Shown one piece after another: positions 9,328 through 20,384 of a stretch of 25,423 nt of DNA. How positions within the stretch are numbered: the stretch's first letter is position 1; each line of letters starts with the position of its first letter. The DNA is from Azolla pinnata. Its lineage: Eukaryota > Streptophyta > Polypodiopsida > Salviniales > Salviniaceae. The translations under genes were made by a program, and so were the position numbers. Location: contig JBBBWG010007291.1 in assembly GCA_037176905.1 (NCBI GenBank), forward strand, positions 1 to 25,423, in the 5' to 3' direction. The notes beneath the pieces were generated by a model. It searched no databases and was not told the origin of the DNA. It saw nothing but the letters and a program-made list of their open reading frames with translations.

Positions 9328-12300
9328 TTAGTTTTTAGATGTGTACCATCCATAGACAATGTGGTGGACATGAAGGCCTCTAAGGAAAGCTTGGTTGAAG
9401 AGTATCCGGGTCTGCATCCTCTGAAATCCAGGAAACCAAGACAAGATTGCAATGGGGATCATAATGAGGATCCCGATGCCAAACTCGTAAAGGCGAGCGA
9501 TCGCAACCACAACCGGCCAGACACTAGTGGTGAGAAGAAAAGGTCGAAGGACAAGGCAAATGTTGATAAGCCCCCATCCGGTGGGAATGAAAGCGAGAAG
9601 GCTGAGAAGAATGTCGAGGAACTGGAGGTGGGTGAGGTGGAAGAGGAGTAACATGAGAAGGAGGATGAAGAGAGAGACGAGGAGTTGGATGGTTCTGTAG
9701 TAGAGGTGGGATGTGGCAGAGTACCTGTCGCTGGCGTGAGCCAAGAGAATGCAAATGAGGACGGCTCCCAAGATGTAGAGCCAAGAGAGAAGGTAGACGA
9801 AGATGCTCTTGTTATTGGAGGCGATATGGAGCCTGTAGACCATGCCATACTGGATGAGGAAGAAGCGCAGGCTGAGCAGGACCTCCGCCAGTTTGCCCGC
9901 GAAGCCCGTGGTTCGCAGGTAGTCGTAGTGATGACTCCACCACACCTCCCAACTCTCCTCCGCCTTCGGTGCCATCACCCCTCCTCTGTACCAGAGCCAC
10001 CTCTGGAACTCCTCGCAGTCTTGCACTATCTGGCACCACTCGAACCCCGTCGGGTTGAACAAGAACGGCGCCATCACCCACGAGCATGCCAAACACCAGC
10101 TCGACATCGTCAGCAGAAAGTACACGACGGCCGAGTCGCTTTCCACGGCTCCGTACGACTCGTAGATGATCAACAAAAGTACGATCTCCACCGCTTTTAT
10201 GAAATGGCTTCTCGAGAACTGCCGGTAATTCGTCGAGAACGTCTCGCGCTTCACTATGAAATCCCGCCCTGTCGCTCGGTACTTGGCGCCCCCGTGTAGC
10301 AGCGTCATGCCAAAGAAGTGGCCCTTCGTGCCCAGCGAGAATGTGAAGAAAACGGAGCACAGCTCCAATTGCATCGTCATGAAATCCCACAGAGCTGTGC
10401 TGAAACCTCGCTCCAATGAGCTCTCGACCAACATCGGCAGTGCTGTGACTATCCCCAACTGAACTAGGAATTGTTGGTTCAAAGAGGCGGTGAGGGCCGA
10501 ATTTGCGACGCCGCTGCTTCTTTTGATGCTATCCTCCATCCCCGTGAGCGCGAGATAGACTCGGCCCCACAAGAAAACATAGACGGTTAAGATGGTTATC
10601 ATGCTACTTATGTAGAACCCTACTGTCGTGTAGTAGAAGGAGAGCATTCGGAAGAAGTCGAGACGATGGCCCAGCCTATACACATCGCGACTCAACATTT
10701 GTTCTCCGTTCCCGCTCGACACTTTGGCCTCGAAAGTCGCAATCTGGTTCAACGTGACATCACGACCTTTCCCAACCTGAATGTACTCATGATGCGTCAC
10801 ATTTCCTCCCCGTAGAGTGCAGTTGAAGCCAGCGAATATGTCCTCGCTAATGTTGATGGCTTTCGAGGCTTTGCTGATGCCGCCCCTTGTGAGGAACCAG
10901 AGGCGATCGAATACATCGGGGTGCCCGTAATGCATCCGTATCTTGAGCAGATTGGCCAACACTCTTTGGCTCAGGGTCACGAAGCTGCTCTCTTGTGCTG
11001 ACATGAACCATGCGAGCGACGACACGGACCCCGTGAAGACGTGCTCACGCATGCCCAGCAGCTGTGGTTTGCTCAACCCGTAGCGCTTCGTGAATTCCTG
11101 CAGCAGGTTCCTTACTTTCAATGCCTCCTCGAAGTAGTTCTCTTGGTTCATGTCGATGGCCTGCAGTGCGTCCCCCCTGGTGAAGATTAAGGCATGGTTT
11201 TGATTCTCAGGCTTCCCCTCACCCAGTTTCAACGGCCCTGGCAGCTCGATCCTATAGATTTCCACCTCTTTCCCCAGCTTTCTATCATACTTCACCAGGA
11301 CAGACCAGTACTTGTGCTTCTCCTCGTCCTCATCTAGGTACGCTACTCGCATGGCGGGGTATGTCTTCATGAGATGGAGAATGTCTTTGGCTTTGGGGTC
11401 ATCCTTTTCTTTGTGGGCGCCATACATTTGGCATGCCACCACATAAGTGAACTTGAGTTGAGTTGTGGCTGAACCGCTGCCTCCACTACTACTGCTGTGC
11501 TTGCTGCTATTACTACTACTACCACTACTACGACTAGTACCACCGCTGCTCCTCCTGTTCATCGTGTCAATAAGCTCTTCCACCATCGTGACATTACTAG
11601 CGTTGTAGCTCCCACCTGTTGCAGCTGCAAGGTCATTGAAATCCAGCTCTAGATCGAAATCGGAGGCGGTGTCGAGATAAGCGAGGGTCTCGAGGGCATG
11701 TACATAATACATCATCCCCCTCACAGTGCGGGCCAATGTCTGGCCGCGGTGGGAAGCCCAGAGCCGAAGCTCGAGTAGAGTGCTCTCGAGCAAGGGTTGC
11801 TCAATGCGATCGAGTCCTTTGCGCTCGAGCCAGTTTGCCCACTCATCGGGATAGATGTTCTGGAGATACACGAGCGTCGTGATCCCCCCAAACTTGTGCA
11901 TCTCGTTGAGCTTGTCAGCGCTGTAGATAACATCTTCGCTGTAGTAAGGTGTGAGCACGCTGAATGACAGCATCTTCTCGACGGCGGGAGCGCGCGGCAT
12001 GTTCATGAAGATGGAGTTGCTGAAGAAGGCTATGCGCCGGCGGGCATCCAAATTCTTGGGTACCTTGTTCATCGCCTCCTGAGTACTGCGCAAGATGGTC
12101 TGCAGCCTTCTCAATCGGCATGCTACATTCTCCTTCTCCATCTCCCTCAAGCACACAGCTTTCACAAACAGCAGCTTCTTGTGCTTGGCTGCCTTTGCAG
12201 CGATAGCATGTAGACCTTGCAAGGCCTCTCTTCTTCTTCTCCTCCAAGCCTTCGCATCTAAAAGTTCATCATCTTCTTCTTCTTCCTCCTCCTCCTCCTC

Positions 12301-15300
12301 CTCCTCCTCCTCTTCTTCTTCTTCTTCTTCTTCTTCTTCTTCTTCTTCCTCCTCCTCCTCCTCCTCCTGCGCTTCTCCTTCTTCTTCATCCTGCACTTCT
12401 TCCTCCTCCTCCTCCTCCTGCACTTCCTCATCCTCTTCCTCCTCCGCGTAACACCCACTCTCTCCTCTTGTTTCACTGTCAGCTCTAGGGAAATCTCTCA
12501 TGACCACATCATACAAGTTCTGCAGAACTCTCACGATGCTCTCGTTGGATGGATTCTCGTTCAATAGCTCATTCAATAGCGTCAAAACCCATGAATGGAT
12601 CTCCACTAATTCGCTCAACTTATATCTCTGGCAAAACCTCCCATGTTTCACGTCATCGTCTATCTCCTGGAACACGCACTTGACAATGTCACGCTCCTTG
12701 CTCTTCTCCTTGAGGACCATGAGCAACAAGTGCTTGACGCTTTGATAACATTCGATGACAGCACACCTTCTATACTCGTTCTTGCATATCTTTGACCATA
12801 GCCGCTTGTCATCGTGGCCGTGCCAGTTCTCTGTCATGCTCAATGCGATGGCAATCTCATTGCACAGGAAGACAGACGGCCACTGAACCACGCTCACATC
12901 CCAGGACGAGGTCGGGATCTCGAGGAGCTCCACCTCACGGTTGCTCACAAGGTCTTCCTCTCTGAAGAATTGAATGATCTTGTTCCACAAATAAGCAAAC
13001 TTGCGAGCTTCGGGTGTATTGGATTCGAATTTCATGTAATATTTCCCTAGGCCGTACCTAAGCTTCACCCTCCTCAACATGTCTTTGAGCAATCGTATCC
13101 ATCGCGAGTGAGGGAGTGTATCGAATGCTAGCAGCCCTTCTTGTGGCGCCAGGTTGAAAGTGATGGCACTGGCGAAGAAGGGAAACCTGAGCTTGAGCTG
13201 CTGCATGTTTCGGATCTCGCCGATGTGGGATGAAAGGCCCAGCAGTGCCCCGACCGCGCATGAGAAGACGGCATACCAGATCTGTATGTCCATCAAGTAG
13301 ACAAGAACGACCGGGGCCCAGATAACAGCTACGAGGAATGCATTCCCCTGCTGCTGCTGAAAGGACCAGTCAAAGTAAAGCTGTCCTCGTCGCGTCAGAA
13401 GCTCCCTCGTGGGCTCCACGAGGGGCCGCACCTGCAAGAAGTAACTGAATGAGAACTTGGCGCTTAAGACTGCCAGCCAGAACATGGTGTACTTGATGTT
13501 GTCGATGACATTCTCGCGCAGGCCTCGAGCCACAAACATGCGCGTCTGGAACCACCATGTGAATGCATGGAAGATGCAGCAATCCGTCCTCTCCGCAAAG
13601 TTCCGTATCCAAGGAAGCAGGAAGAGGAGTAAAGCCAGCATCTCTGGGGCGATGAAAACGGCAGCGGCCTCTAGGAACTGGAACACTCTCAGGTTTGCCT
13701 CGGCCGACCATCCATTGTCTTCTATTCTCTTCGTCCACACCTGTTTGCGTGTGTAAAACATTCCATTGTAACATAAGCTGCAAAGCTGCCAACGCAATCC
13801 TTCTGCTGAATCTCGCACTTCTTCAGCAACTTAAGCAAACCTGGCTGCTGCCTTGTATATTTATATATATATAGCAAGCAAGCAAGCCAACAAAACAAAA
13901 CAAAAAGTTACAATCATTACCTGAGCCAGCAAGAGGGAGAAGATAGCAGTCCATCCACATGCTACAAGTAGCTTTAGAACCATGCGCACACCGATAAGCC
14001 TCGTCTCTGGGAAGATTAGGCTTTGTTGCGTGATCATGTCGAGCACCGCTTGCAGAATCCGAATCGCAGACCATGTGACGAAGATGGTGAGCAGGATACC
14101 TTGCACATCTCTATCATAAAGCACATGCCAAGGTATGCCATCACCATTAAATGCAAGGATCATCATGGCTTGAAGCATGAGGATGAGCCCAGTCCACAGA
14201 TGGTCAAAACTACGGTAAATGTTGATGAAAGATCGTTGCTCCACGAACCCGGTCTTCCGCACTCTGACATTGTTGTTGCTGTCGTTGGGATGTTGTTGGC
14301 TCGCGATTGATTGTAATTCAGCACTGCTCAAATAGGTTGAAGATGTATCGGGTGGCCATCCAAGAGAGACGCAGTTGTCTGACCAGAAGAATTCGTTCAT
14401 GTCATCATAGTTTCTCCATGCAGAGTGAGAAGCTTTCCCATTTTTGGAAGCCGTAGCCTCCTGTTGGACGGCCTTGTAGATGGGCTTCACTATTTGTTGG
14501 AGGAACCCATTCTTCGTGGAGTAAGGAGGGAGCGTATAATTAGAGCTGCTCATGCAGCTAGTAGTTTGCTTGGATTCCAAGATGAGGTTGAGCTCAAATG
14601 CCATGTTGTGAAAGATGTAACAAAGGCATTCAGGCATGAAGCGAAGGTTAGCGGCCTCGCCCCAAATGAGGAGGTAAAGGCAAGAATAGAGGAGCTCGCG
14701 TTGGCCATGATCATCGATCACATAACCTGCACCTGCAACGGCGTCATCACTGGCTGCTGCTGCAGCACGCTTGGAGGTGGTCTTAGAGAGCCATAGGTTG
14801 TGTGCACAAGTCTTGTTGTATTTGGGCTTGACATGCTTGAGGAAAGAACACCACTTGACATAGTTGGCGAGGAGCCGTTTGCGCAGGTGGTGGATGGCCT
14901 TGGGCGCCAGGCGATCGATGGGGTTGGGTGGGGGTTGGAGCCTCATTTGGTAGTTGGCCAGTAACAGCACGATGTGCTCTCTCTGGTTCTTCACGTTGTC
15001 TTCCTGAAAGCCAAAGACGCGCCCAAGCCAGTCCATCATATCCAACTCATTTCTACGATGTTGCCATGTTGCCGAAATCGATGATGCCGGTGATGATGAT
15101 GCCGAGCACTGTTGGAGGTTGGGTAGAGGAGGGATCGCGCTGGCATCTTCTGTATCAGAGTCAACGGCATCCACCATGGGGTGATGATTATTATGTTGCT
15201 GTATCGGAGACCATGCTTCGTCTGCACTACTGCACCCCTGTTGTTGTTGTTGTTGTTGCTGTTGCTGCTGCTGCTGCTGCTGCTCATCTTCATCATGATG

Positions 15301-15678
15301 ACGAGCCGATACGAAGGATTCGGCAGTCTCAGATTTCGCATCATGATCTGCATCTGCATATATTTGTGGCTGCCTCCCCCCCCTGTACTGCAGGCTGCTG
15401 CTGCTGCTGCTATGTACACGCACGCCTGCTGGTGGTGATGCATATTCATCATCTATGATATCATCATCTTCATCGCAATGCTGCTGCTGTTCTCTCCAAT
15501 TTTGACATGGTGGTGGTGCTGGTGGAAGGCCAGAGCTCCGCAATGCCTGCATTGCGGCACGGACCTCCGGGAAGCGCAGCGCTTCATTGTCGGCCAACAT
15601 GTCATGGAGAGGAAGGACATTGTAGACAACATGGCCTTGTTCATCACCACCACCACCATCAGCTTCACTGCCAGTCAT
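9328..15678 (-). CDS. Callose synthase (1,3-beta-glucan synthase), GSL1/GSL5 (CalS11/12)-like; exons 15678-13921 and 13740-9328
   Basis: The product is a plasma-membrane enzyme that polymerises UDP-glucose into beta-1,3-glucan (callose), about 2056 residues; family members are usually about 1750-1950. The start at 15678 leads into YNVLPLHDMLADNEALRFPE, the family N-terminus. Then come MDWLGRVFGFQEDNVKNQRE (about 214), the FKS1 domain LYLLIWGEAANLRFMPEC (about 325-345), N-terminal membrane helices (about 500-720), the cytosolic loop, and the glucan synthase domain from about 1127. That domain has the conserved blocks REHVFTGSVSSLAWFMS (about 1481), HYGHPDVFDR (about 1521), ISKASKAINISEDIFAGFN and THHEYIQVGKGRDV. 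C-terminal helices follow from about 1600, with YRATGR near 1739. No stop interrupts 6.17 kb. Gln and Glu tracts and a Ser-rich loop account for much of the extra length. The alternative name GSL5-like rests on the N-terminus and intron-poor structure, recalled from the Arabidopsis genes. A physiological role (wound, pathogen, pollen or spore wall) cannot be read from sequence. Confidence 0.95.
12258..12460 (-). repeat. GAG/GAA microsatellite encoding a Glu tract in callose synthase
   Basis: The minus strand is a mixed GAG/GAA run encoding Glu with a few Asp, Val, Gln and Ala, about residues 1015-1076. The longest pure Glu stretch is over 30 residues. It sits in the cytosolic loop, about 50 residues before the conserved RRLQTILRSTQEAMNKVPKN start of the catalytic region. 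The plus-strand poly-Ser frame at 12095-12451 is its shadow. Confidence 0.95.
13741..13920 (-). other. Intron of the callose synthase gene (180 bp, phase 0)
   Basis: The donor is CAG|GTAATG at 13921/13920 and the acceptor is CGCAAACAG|GTGTGG at 13741/13740. Joining gives LLLAQ|VWTKRIEDNGW in frame, matching the family sequence between a membrane helix and the next loop. Unspliced, both exons run on for a few non-conserved codons and stop, which supports the junction. The acceptor pyrimidine tract is weak. Confidence 0.9.
15238..15282 (-). repeat. CAG/CAA microsatellite encoding about 15 Gln in callose synthase
   Basis: The minus strand reads CAG and CAA codons giving Gln at residues about 133-147, after HHDEDE and before GCSSADEAW. 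It lies in an N-terminal region (residues about 70-200) rich in Asp, His, Gln and Ser that is not part of the conserved family core. Confidence 0.95.
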
Positions 15679-16601
15679 ACTACTAGTATTGTATTAGTAA
15701 TAAAGGAAGAAGAAGCGTTGTTCATGATGATCTTGAGTGAGCAGAGCCCAGGGACTTGATATCTAACGGCGCCCGTGTAGGCTTCAGATGACTAAAACTT
15801 GTGTTGGAAGTTAGGTTTATTAGAGCATCATCAATATCATTCATCTTGTGTTCCTTGGGCTTGGGGGTTTCTACATCCCCCTCCCCCTCTTCCTCCTCAA
15901 CACCAATTGCTAAATGCGCTTTTCGTGCGTGGAGGCCTTTCTTCTTGCTTTTTGGAAGTGGGCATCTCTGCATCGTATTTTGTGTATCGATGTATCTATA
16001 GATAGTATGTATGAATTTGAAGTGCTGAGTGAGTCAGCCACTACTTCCTGGCTCAGGAGTAAGGAGGGCAGGGAGGCCTGTAAAAAAGCCAACTCCTACT
16101 TGGTCCTGAAGGTGCCCACACACGAAGATCCCTTCGGAGCGATAAAGTTGGACTCTTTTAGTGGGATTACTAACTGTCTTATATGACTCCCCCACCAGCT
16201 CCACAATGCATTTTCGCATTTTACATGTATGCATAGAAGGTAACATTCGCGAGCTTCTGGTTTTGCAAGCTCGAATGTAAGCTTGCAAATGTTTGCTAAT
16301 ATTATGAGCAAATGTTATGTTCCCATTTTTTTCAAATAAATAATCATAATTTTTACCTTTTGTTTTGAAAAATTAATTTATACTTGTTAAATGTTAAATA
16401 TTTTATTAAATTTACCATTCTTCTGGTCTAAAACATACTTTTCGTGATTTATCAATCTCGAATGCTCAAATCATTCTCGATTGCGTTTGCGGCTTGCAAA
16501 AGTATGGTTTGTTCTATGCATGTACGTATCACACGGTACACCATTTAGTAGAGACTTATACATATTATATGCAAACACAATGAAAACCATGTAAACTAGA
16601 A
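15679..16601. other. Upstream region of callose synthase; promoter not pinpointed
   Basis: This should contain the promoter and 5' untranslated leader of the minus-strand gene. No clear TATA box at a convincing distance was found. An 83-codon minus-strand frame (15973-15722) ends 44 bp before the callose synthase start. It has a Lys-rich then Glu-rich composition and could be an upstream open reading frame if transcribed. The part beyond 16200 is AT-rich, with GCTTGCAA-type motifs near 16250-16290 and 16490 but no gene. Confidence 0.4.
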
Positions 16602-17861
16602 GGGAAAATTATAAAAATATTCATAACAAAATTATAAACTACATTTTAACGCATACTAAAATTAAATATTACAAATTAACGCCAAGTCTTACTATTGCTA
16701 TTTTCTAATCGGCGCTCATTCATGCTAATTAATCCATAATCTTGATCGCCCCCAATGTAATTAGGCCATAATCTCAATCGTCTAATGTAGTTATTGCTGG
16801 TTATGTAATATAGTTGGAGCATTCTCAGAGAAGGTGCTCCAGTATCAATTAACCTATAATTTGGGTAGACTCCTAATTTTTGCAATGCAGCATGATTGTT
16901 TGGGAAATTAATTAGCAAGCTATCCAAATTAGGAGAAGCCGAATTGATTGGCATGCTTGATAATTAGGGTGAAGGCAAGATTGATCATGTGATCTGATTA
17001 TGAGAATGTGACTTGGTTGTGATGTAATCATGGCAAGATACCGATCTTGCTGCTATTGATGTTGTTGTTGTTGATGATGATCCATGGTGCAATGCACATG
17101 AAGTGAAGGAATTGGTCCTGATCGACAGCTCCAGACATGGCTTAATTAGTGTGAGTACCAAATAGGAAATAGTATGAGTACGACTAGGCGTTACTTAGTA
17201 AATTATAAAAATATTCATAACAAAATTATAAACTACATTTTAACGCATACTAAAATTAAATATTACAAATTAACGCCAAGTCTTACTATTGCTATTTTCT
17301 AATCGGCGCTCATTCATGCTAATTAATCCATAATCTTGATCGCCCCCAATGTAATTAGGCCATAATCTCAATCGTCTAATGTAGTTATTGCTGGTTATGT
17401 AATATAGTTGGAGCATTCTCAGAGAAGGTGCTCCAGTATCAATTAACCTATAATTTGGGTAGACTCCTAATTTTTGCAATGCAGCATGATTGTTTGGGAA
17501 ATTAATTAGCAAGCTATCCAAATTAGGAGAAGCCGAATTGATTGGCATGCTTGATAATTAGGGTGAAGGCAAGATTGATCATGTGATCTGATTATGAGAA
17601 TGTGACTTGGTTGTGATGTAATCATGGCAAGATACCGATCTTGCTGCTATTGATGTTGTTGTTGTTGATGATGATCCATGGTGCAATGCACATGAAGTGA
17701 AGGAATTGGTCCTGATCGACAGCTCCAGACATGGTTTAATTAGTGTGAGTACCAAATAGGAAATAGTATGAGTACGACTAGGCATTACTTAGTAATTTTA
17801 ATTTCAGTATGTGTTAAAATGTAATTTATAATTTTGCTAGATGTTTTTTATTAATTTTTCC
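16602..17861. mobile_element. MULE-like terminal-inverted-repeat element with duplicated left half
   Basis: The left end (16602-16683, starting GGGAAAATTATAAAAATATT) matches the reverse complement of the right end (17781-17861) over about 80 bp, roughly four fifths identical by eye, including CAAAATTATAAA and ACATTTTAAC blocks. Long AT-rich TIRs opening GGGAAAATTA resemble plant Mutator-like elements. The interior has no transposase motif; a 92-codon minus-strand frame occurs in both copies and is not recognised. A 9-bp target duplication is not clear (AAACTAGAA left, ATACCTAGT right). The element is non-autonomous. Confidence 0.6.
16607..17794 (+). repeat. Tandem duplication, two 594-bp units
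   Basis: 16607-17200 and 17201-17794 are aligned without gaps. I noticed two differences: CATGGCTTAA against CATGGTTTAA, and GGCGTTAC against GGCATTAC. Each unit holds the left TIR (minus its first bases) plus the body, and ends 14 bp into the right TIR. The near identity points to a recent event or gene conversion. Confidence 0.95.
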
Positions 17862-20041
17862 ATACCTAGTTAACTTGATTCGCAGCTGTAGATTGCTCAA
17901 CAATGAAAGTAATATTTGGAAGTTCAAGATGAAATCATGGATTGTATCAATGAAAAGGTAATGTATCAGAAGACATTTGAAAGAACCTTCTTGAAGAGAT
18001 TGATTGATGAACTGATATTGCAATGTCTTTGGATGCATAACAACCACTTTCAGATGTACAACAAAGATTCAAATGATGAAGACATGTGATTCAGATTCAA
18101 ATGGTTGCATATGTTGATTCAGATTCAAATGATGAAGACATGCGAGATATACAACAAAGACTTGATGAACAAGAAGTCGTTCTTGAAATATTGATGAAAA
18201 TTGTTGACATTGAACTCAATCTCAATGGAATCTCGACATCAACATTTTTAACACCTAAGAAATCAAACGATGCAAAATTAGCATTGTTCACATTACACTA
18301 AATCATTCAAGGTGCAAATTCTAATATAGTTTCAAATCGTTTGGTGAACAGTTGACAAATGACCGTAGATGACTTCGGTTTGAACTAATGTATCAACTTT
18401 GAGTATGTTTTTTATAAACAATTGTCTACTTTTTGTGATTTTGATAAAATATTGATTGGGTCCTATTTCTTTTTCTCATTTTTCTTTATATAGTGTTCAT
18501 CCTGGTTTTTGATGTTTTCAAGTGTAAACTTAATAGAGAGATGAGCATAATGACTGTGGAATTAAGTGAGGGTTTACTATACTCATTCAATAATGTTCCA
18601 TGCAAACGTTAGGGAAAATGGAGCAGAGTTCAATAGACAGATCTTTTCCAAGATTTATGAAATTCACCGCTTTGGTTTGGCCAAGGTTTTCAAATCTCCT
18701 ATATTGCCCCTTGAGAATTTCCTCATAAGAAAGAAGAGCATGTATGTATTTGATTCTTGAGTTTCGAGACAAAGAATACAATCGATAGATCTCCATGCCA
18801 TATGGTTTCAATTTGTTGCTTTGTTGCATCCCGAACAAAGCCAATACCATATAAAACTAGAGATTCCGAATCCCTCGTTATTAGATCATCGTGTACTAAT
18901 TCTCTCGTATAATCTCAAGTAAATCGATGATTTCTTCTATGCATCACAACTGATATGGGCATGGATTGTAACTAACCTAAGACAAAGCACTATTACAATT
19001 TTGTATCTAACGTTTGTTGTGAGTCATGTTGCAGGGTTAATCTTGACATTAGGGAGAGGACAAAATGAAAGATATTGGATTCTATGATGACAAGAGCCCT
19101 AGCACTTGACCATGTTATGTGAAGCAATCAAGTGTAAACAAGACTAGGGATCTAAAGTTAAGCTATATAGGGACACGAAATTTGATGTGCCCATTAACGT
19201 GATAAATATTTGTATTTTTTATCACGTCAATGCTTGCATCAAGGACTATAAACAAGTTTATTGCAAATTTATTGTGACCATTATCGTGATTGTTACCATG
19301 ACGTTTACAACTTTATAACAATCATTACCGCAACTTTTATTGCGTCCATAAATACTTATTTATTAGAGAAGGGAAAAATATTTGCTACAACTTTTATCAC
19401 GACTATAGTTGCATATTTATCGTGAGGTTAGACAATATATTAGCTGCACGATTTTCGTAAGTTTACTATATACTATGTGTTCTCTTAAATTTTGTCATGC
19501 GATTATTAGAATATTACCAAAAATTTATTGTACATTTACTATATTTTTACTGCACATACACAACAAGATATTGATATGTTTGATGTGCCATTTACTATGA
19601 TTTAATTACATCCCCATATTGTGTTAGGTCAATTATCACTAAAAACGGAACCACGATTGAATGGGGATTGATTTTCACTTTTTTCTTTAAGTTTTGCACG
19701 TAAATATAATGTGCTTCCCTTATCTCTAATGGTCTTCGCCTTGTATCATGATGAATTGGAGGCCTATTAATAATAGTGATAGGCAAAGTAAAATTATGAC
19801 CCTTCTTCACTAACTTTGACTTCATTATCTAGCAACGAATTGTATTTTGTTTTGAAGAAATGATCTTGGATGACTACTTATTAGCAAGAGTAATGAGATC
19901 CTTATCCGAAATCTTCTCGTCCGAGTCATCACTAGCTGATAATGACTCTTCCTTATGATGTTTCTTCTTGGGTTTATTTTATACACAATGAAGCCTTAAC
20001 CTTTTTTGTGTTTTCAGGTTAAGTGATTCTAGGAGTGGTAA
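17862..20041. other. AT-rich intergenic stretch
   Basis: No gene is recognised. It contains a short direct repeat of GATTCAAATGATGAAGACATG (about 18067 and 18122) within an unrecognised 71-codon frame (18086-18301). There is an inverted repeat at 19197-19227, and scattered TTATCGTGA/TTTATCACGA motifs at 19190-19450 that resemble subterminal repeats of DNA transposons. Near 19860-19975 the minus strand reads KKKHHKEESLSASDDSDE, a composition seen in gag linkers, possibly a decayed element. Evidence for each is weak. Confidence 0.4.
19197..19227. repeat. Perfect 10-bp inverted repeat
   Basis: ACGTGATAAA at 19197-19206 is the reverse complement of TTTATCACGT at 19218-19227, with an 11-bp spacer. 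Related TTATCACGA and TTATCGTGA words recur through 19450. No function is assigned. Confidence 0.7.
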
Positions 20042-20384
20042 TGTTGAATACGAGCATCTAATGGCCGTGTTCATACTGTCCATAAGTGAACCGGCCATAT
20101 TTGTAATAAGTTGAAAAGGCTTCAGCCCTAGCTTGGGGGTATAAATACCAAGTTTGTACGGCCGTCCAAAGTGGTTGCTCCAACTCTTGTGAATAGAAGT
20201 TCTATTCTTGTGCCTATCCCTCTCTCTCACTCTCTCTTGTACATTTGCCGCTACTTCTCACCGCCTCAGATTTGAGGCCTCTTCCTTCAGATCTGATCTT
20301 CTCTTTGTTCTAATCTACTTCTTGACATCTCCAACATACTGCTAGAAGTTAGTGCCTTGTTCCGCCTGACGTTCTCTCCCAACA
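20042..20384 (+). mobile_element. Copia LTR of the first plus-strand element
   Basis: This 343-bp LTR starts TGTTGAATACGAGCATC, contains GGGGGTATAAATACC (TATA box about 20140-20147), and ends CTCTCCCAACA. The primer-binding site TGGTATCAGAGT follows two bases later at 20387. It aligns over its full length with the LTRs at 6064-6407 (minus) and 22399-22744. Confidence 0.9.

Noticed and set aside
9685..10299. 204-codon open frame on the plus strand
   Set aside because: It is antisense to the conserved C-terminal half of callose synthase and has no motif of its own.
12095..12451. Plus-strand frame encoding a long poly-Ser protein, and a minus-strand poly-Lys/Arg frame
   Set aside because: Both are out-of-frame readings of the GAG/GAA microsatellite.
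13823..14074. Separate minus-strand frame across the intron boundary
   Set aside because: The GT-AG junction at 13920/13741 restores the family sequence in phase 0, so there is no separate gene here.
17579..17785. 68-codon minus-strand Ser/Thr-rich frame in the TIR element, possibly a captured host gene fragment
   Set aside because: No recognisable domain, and the equivalent sequence in the other 594-bp unit is equally uninformative; a captured gene cannot be supported from sequence alone.
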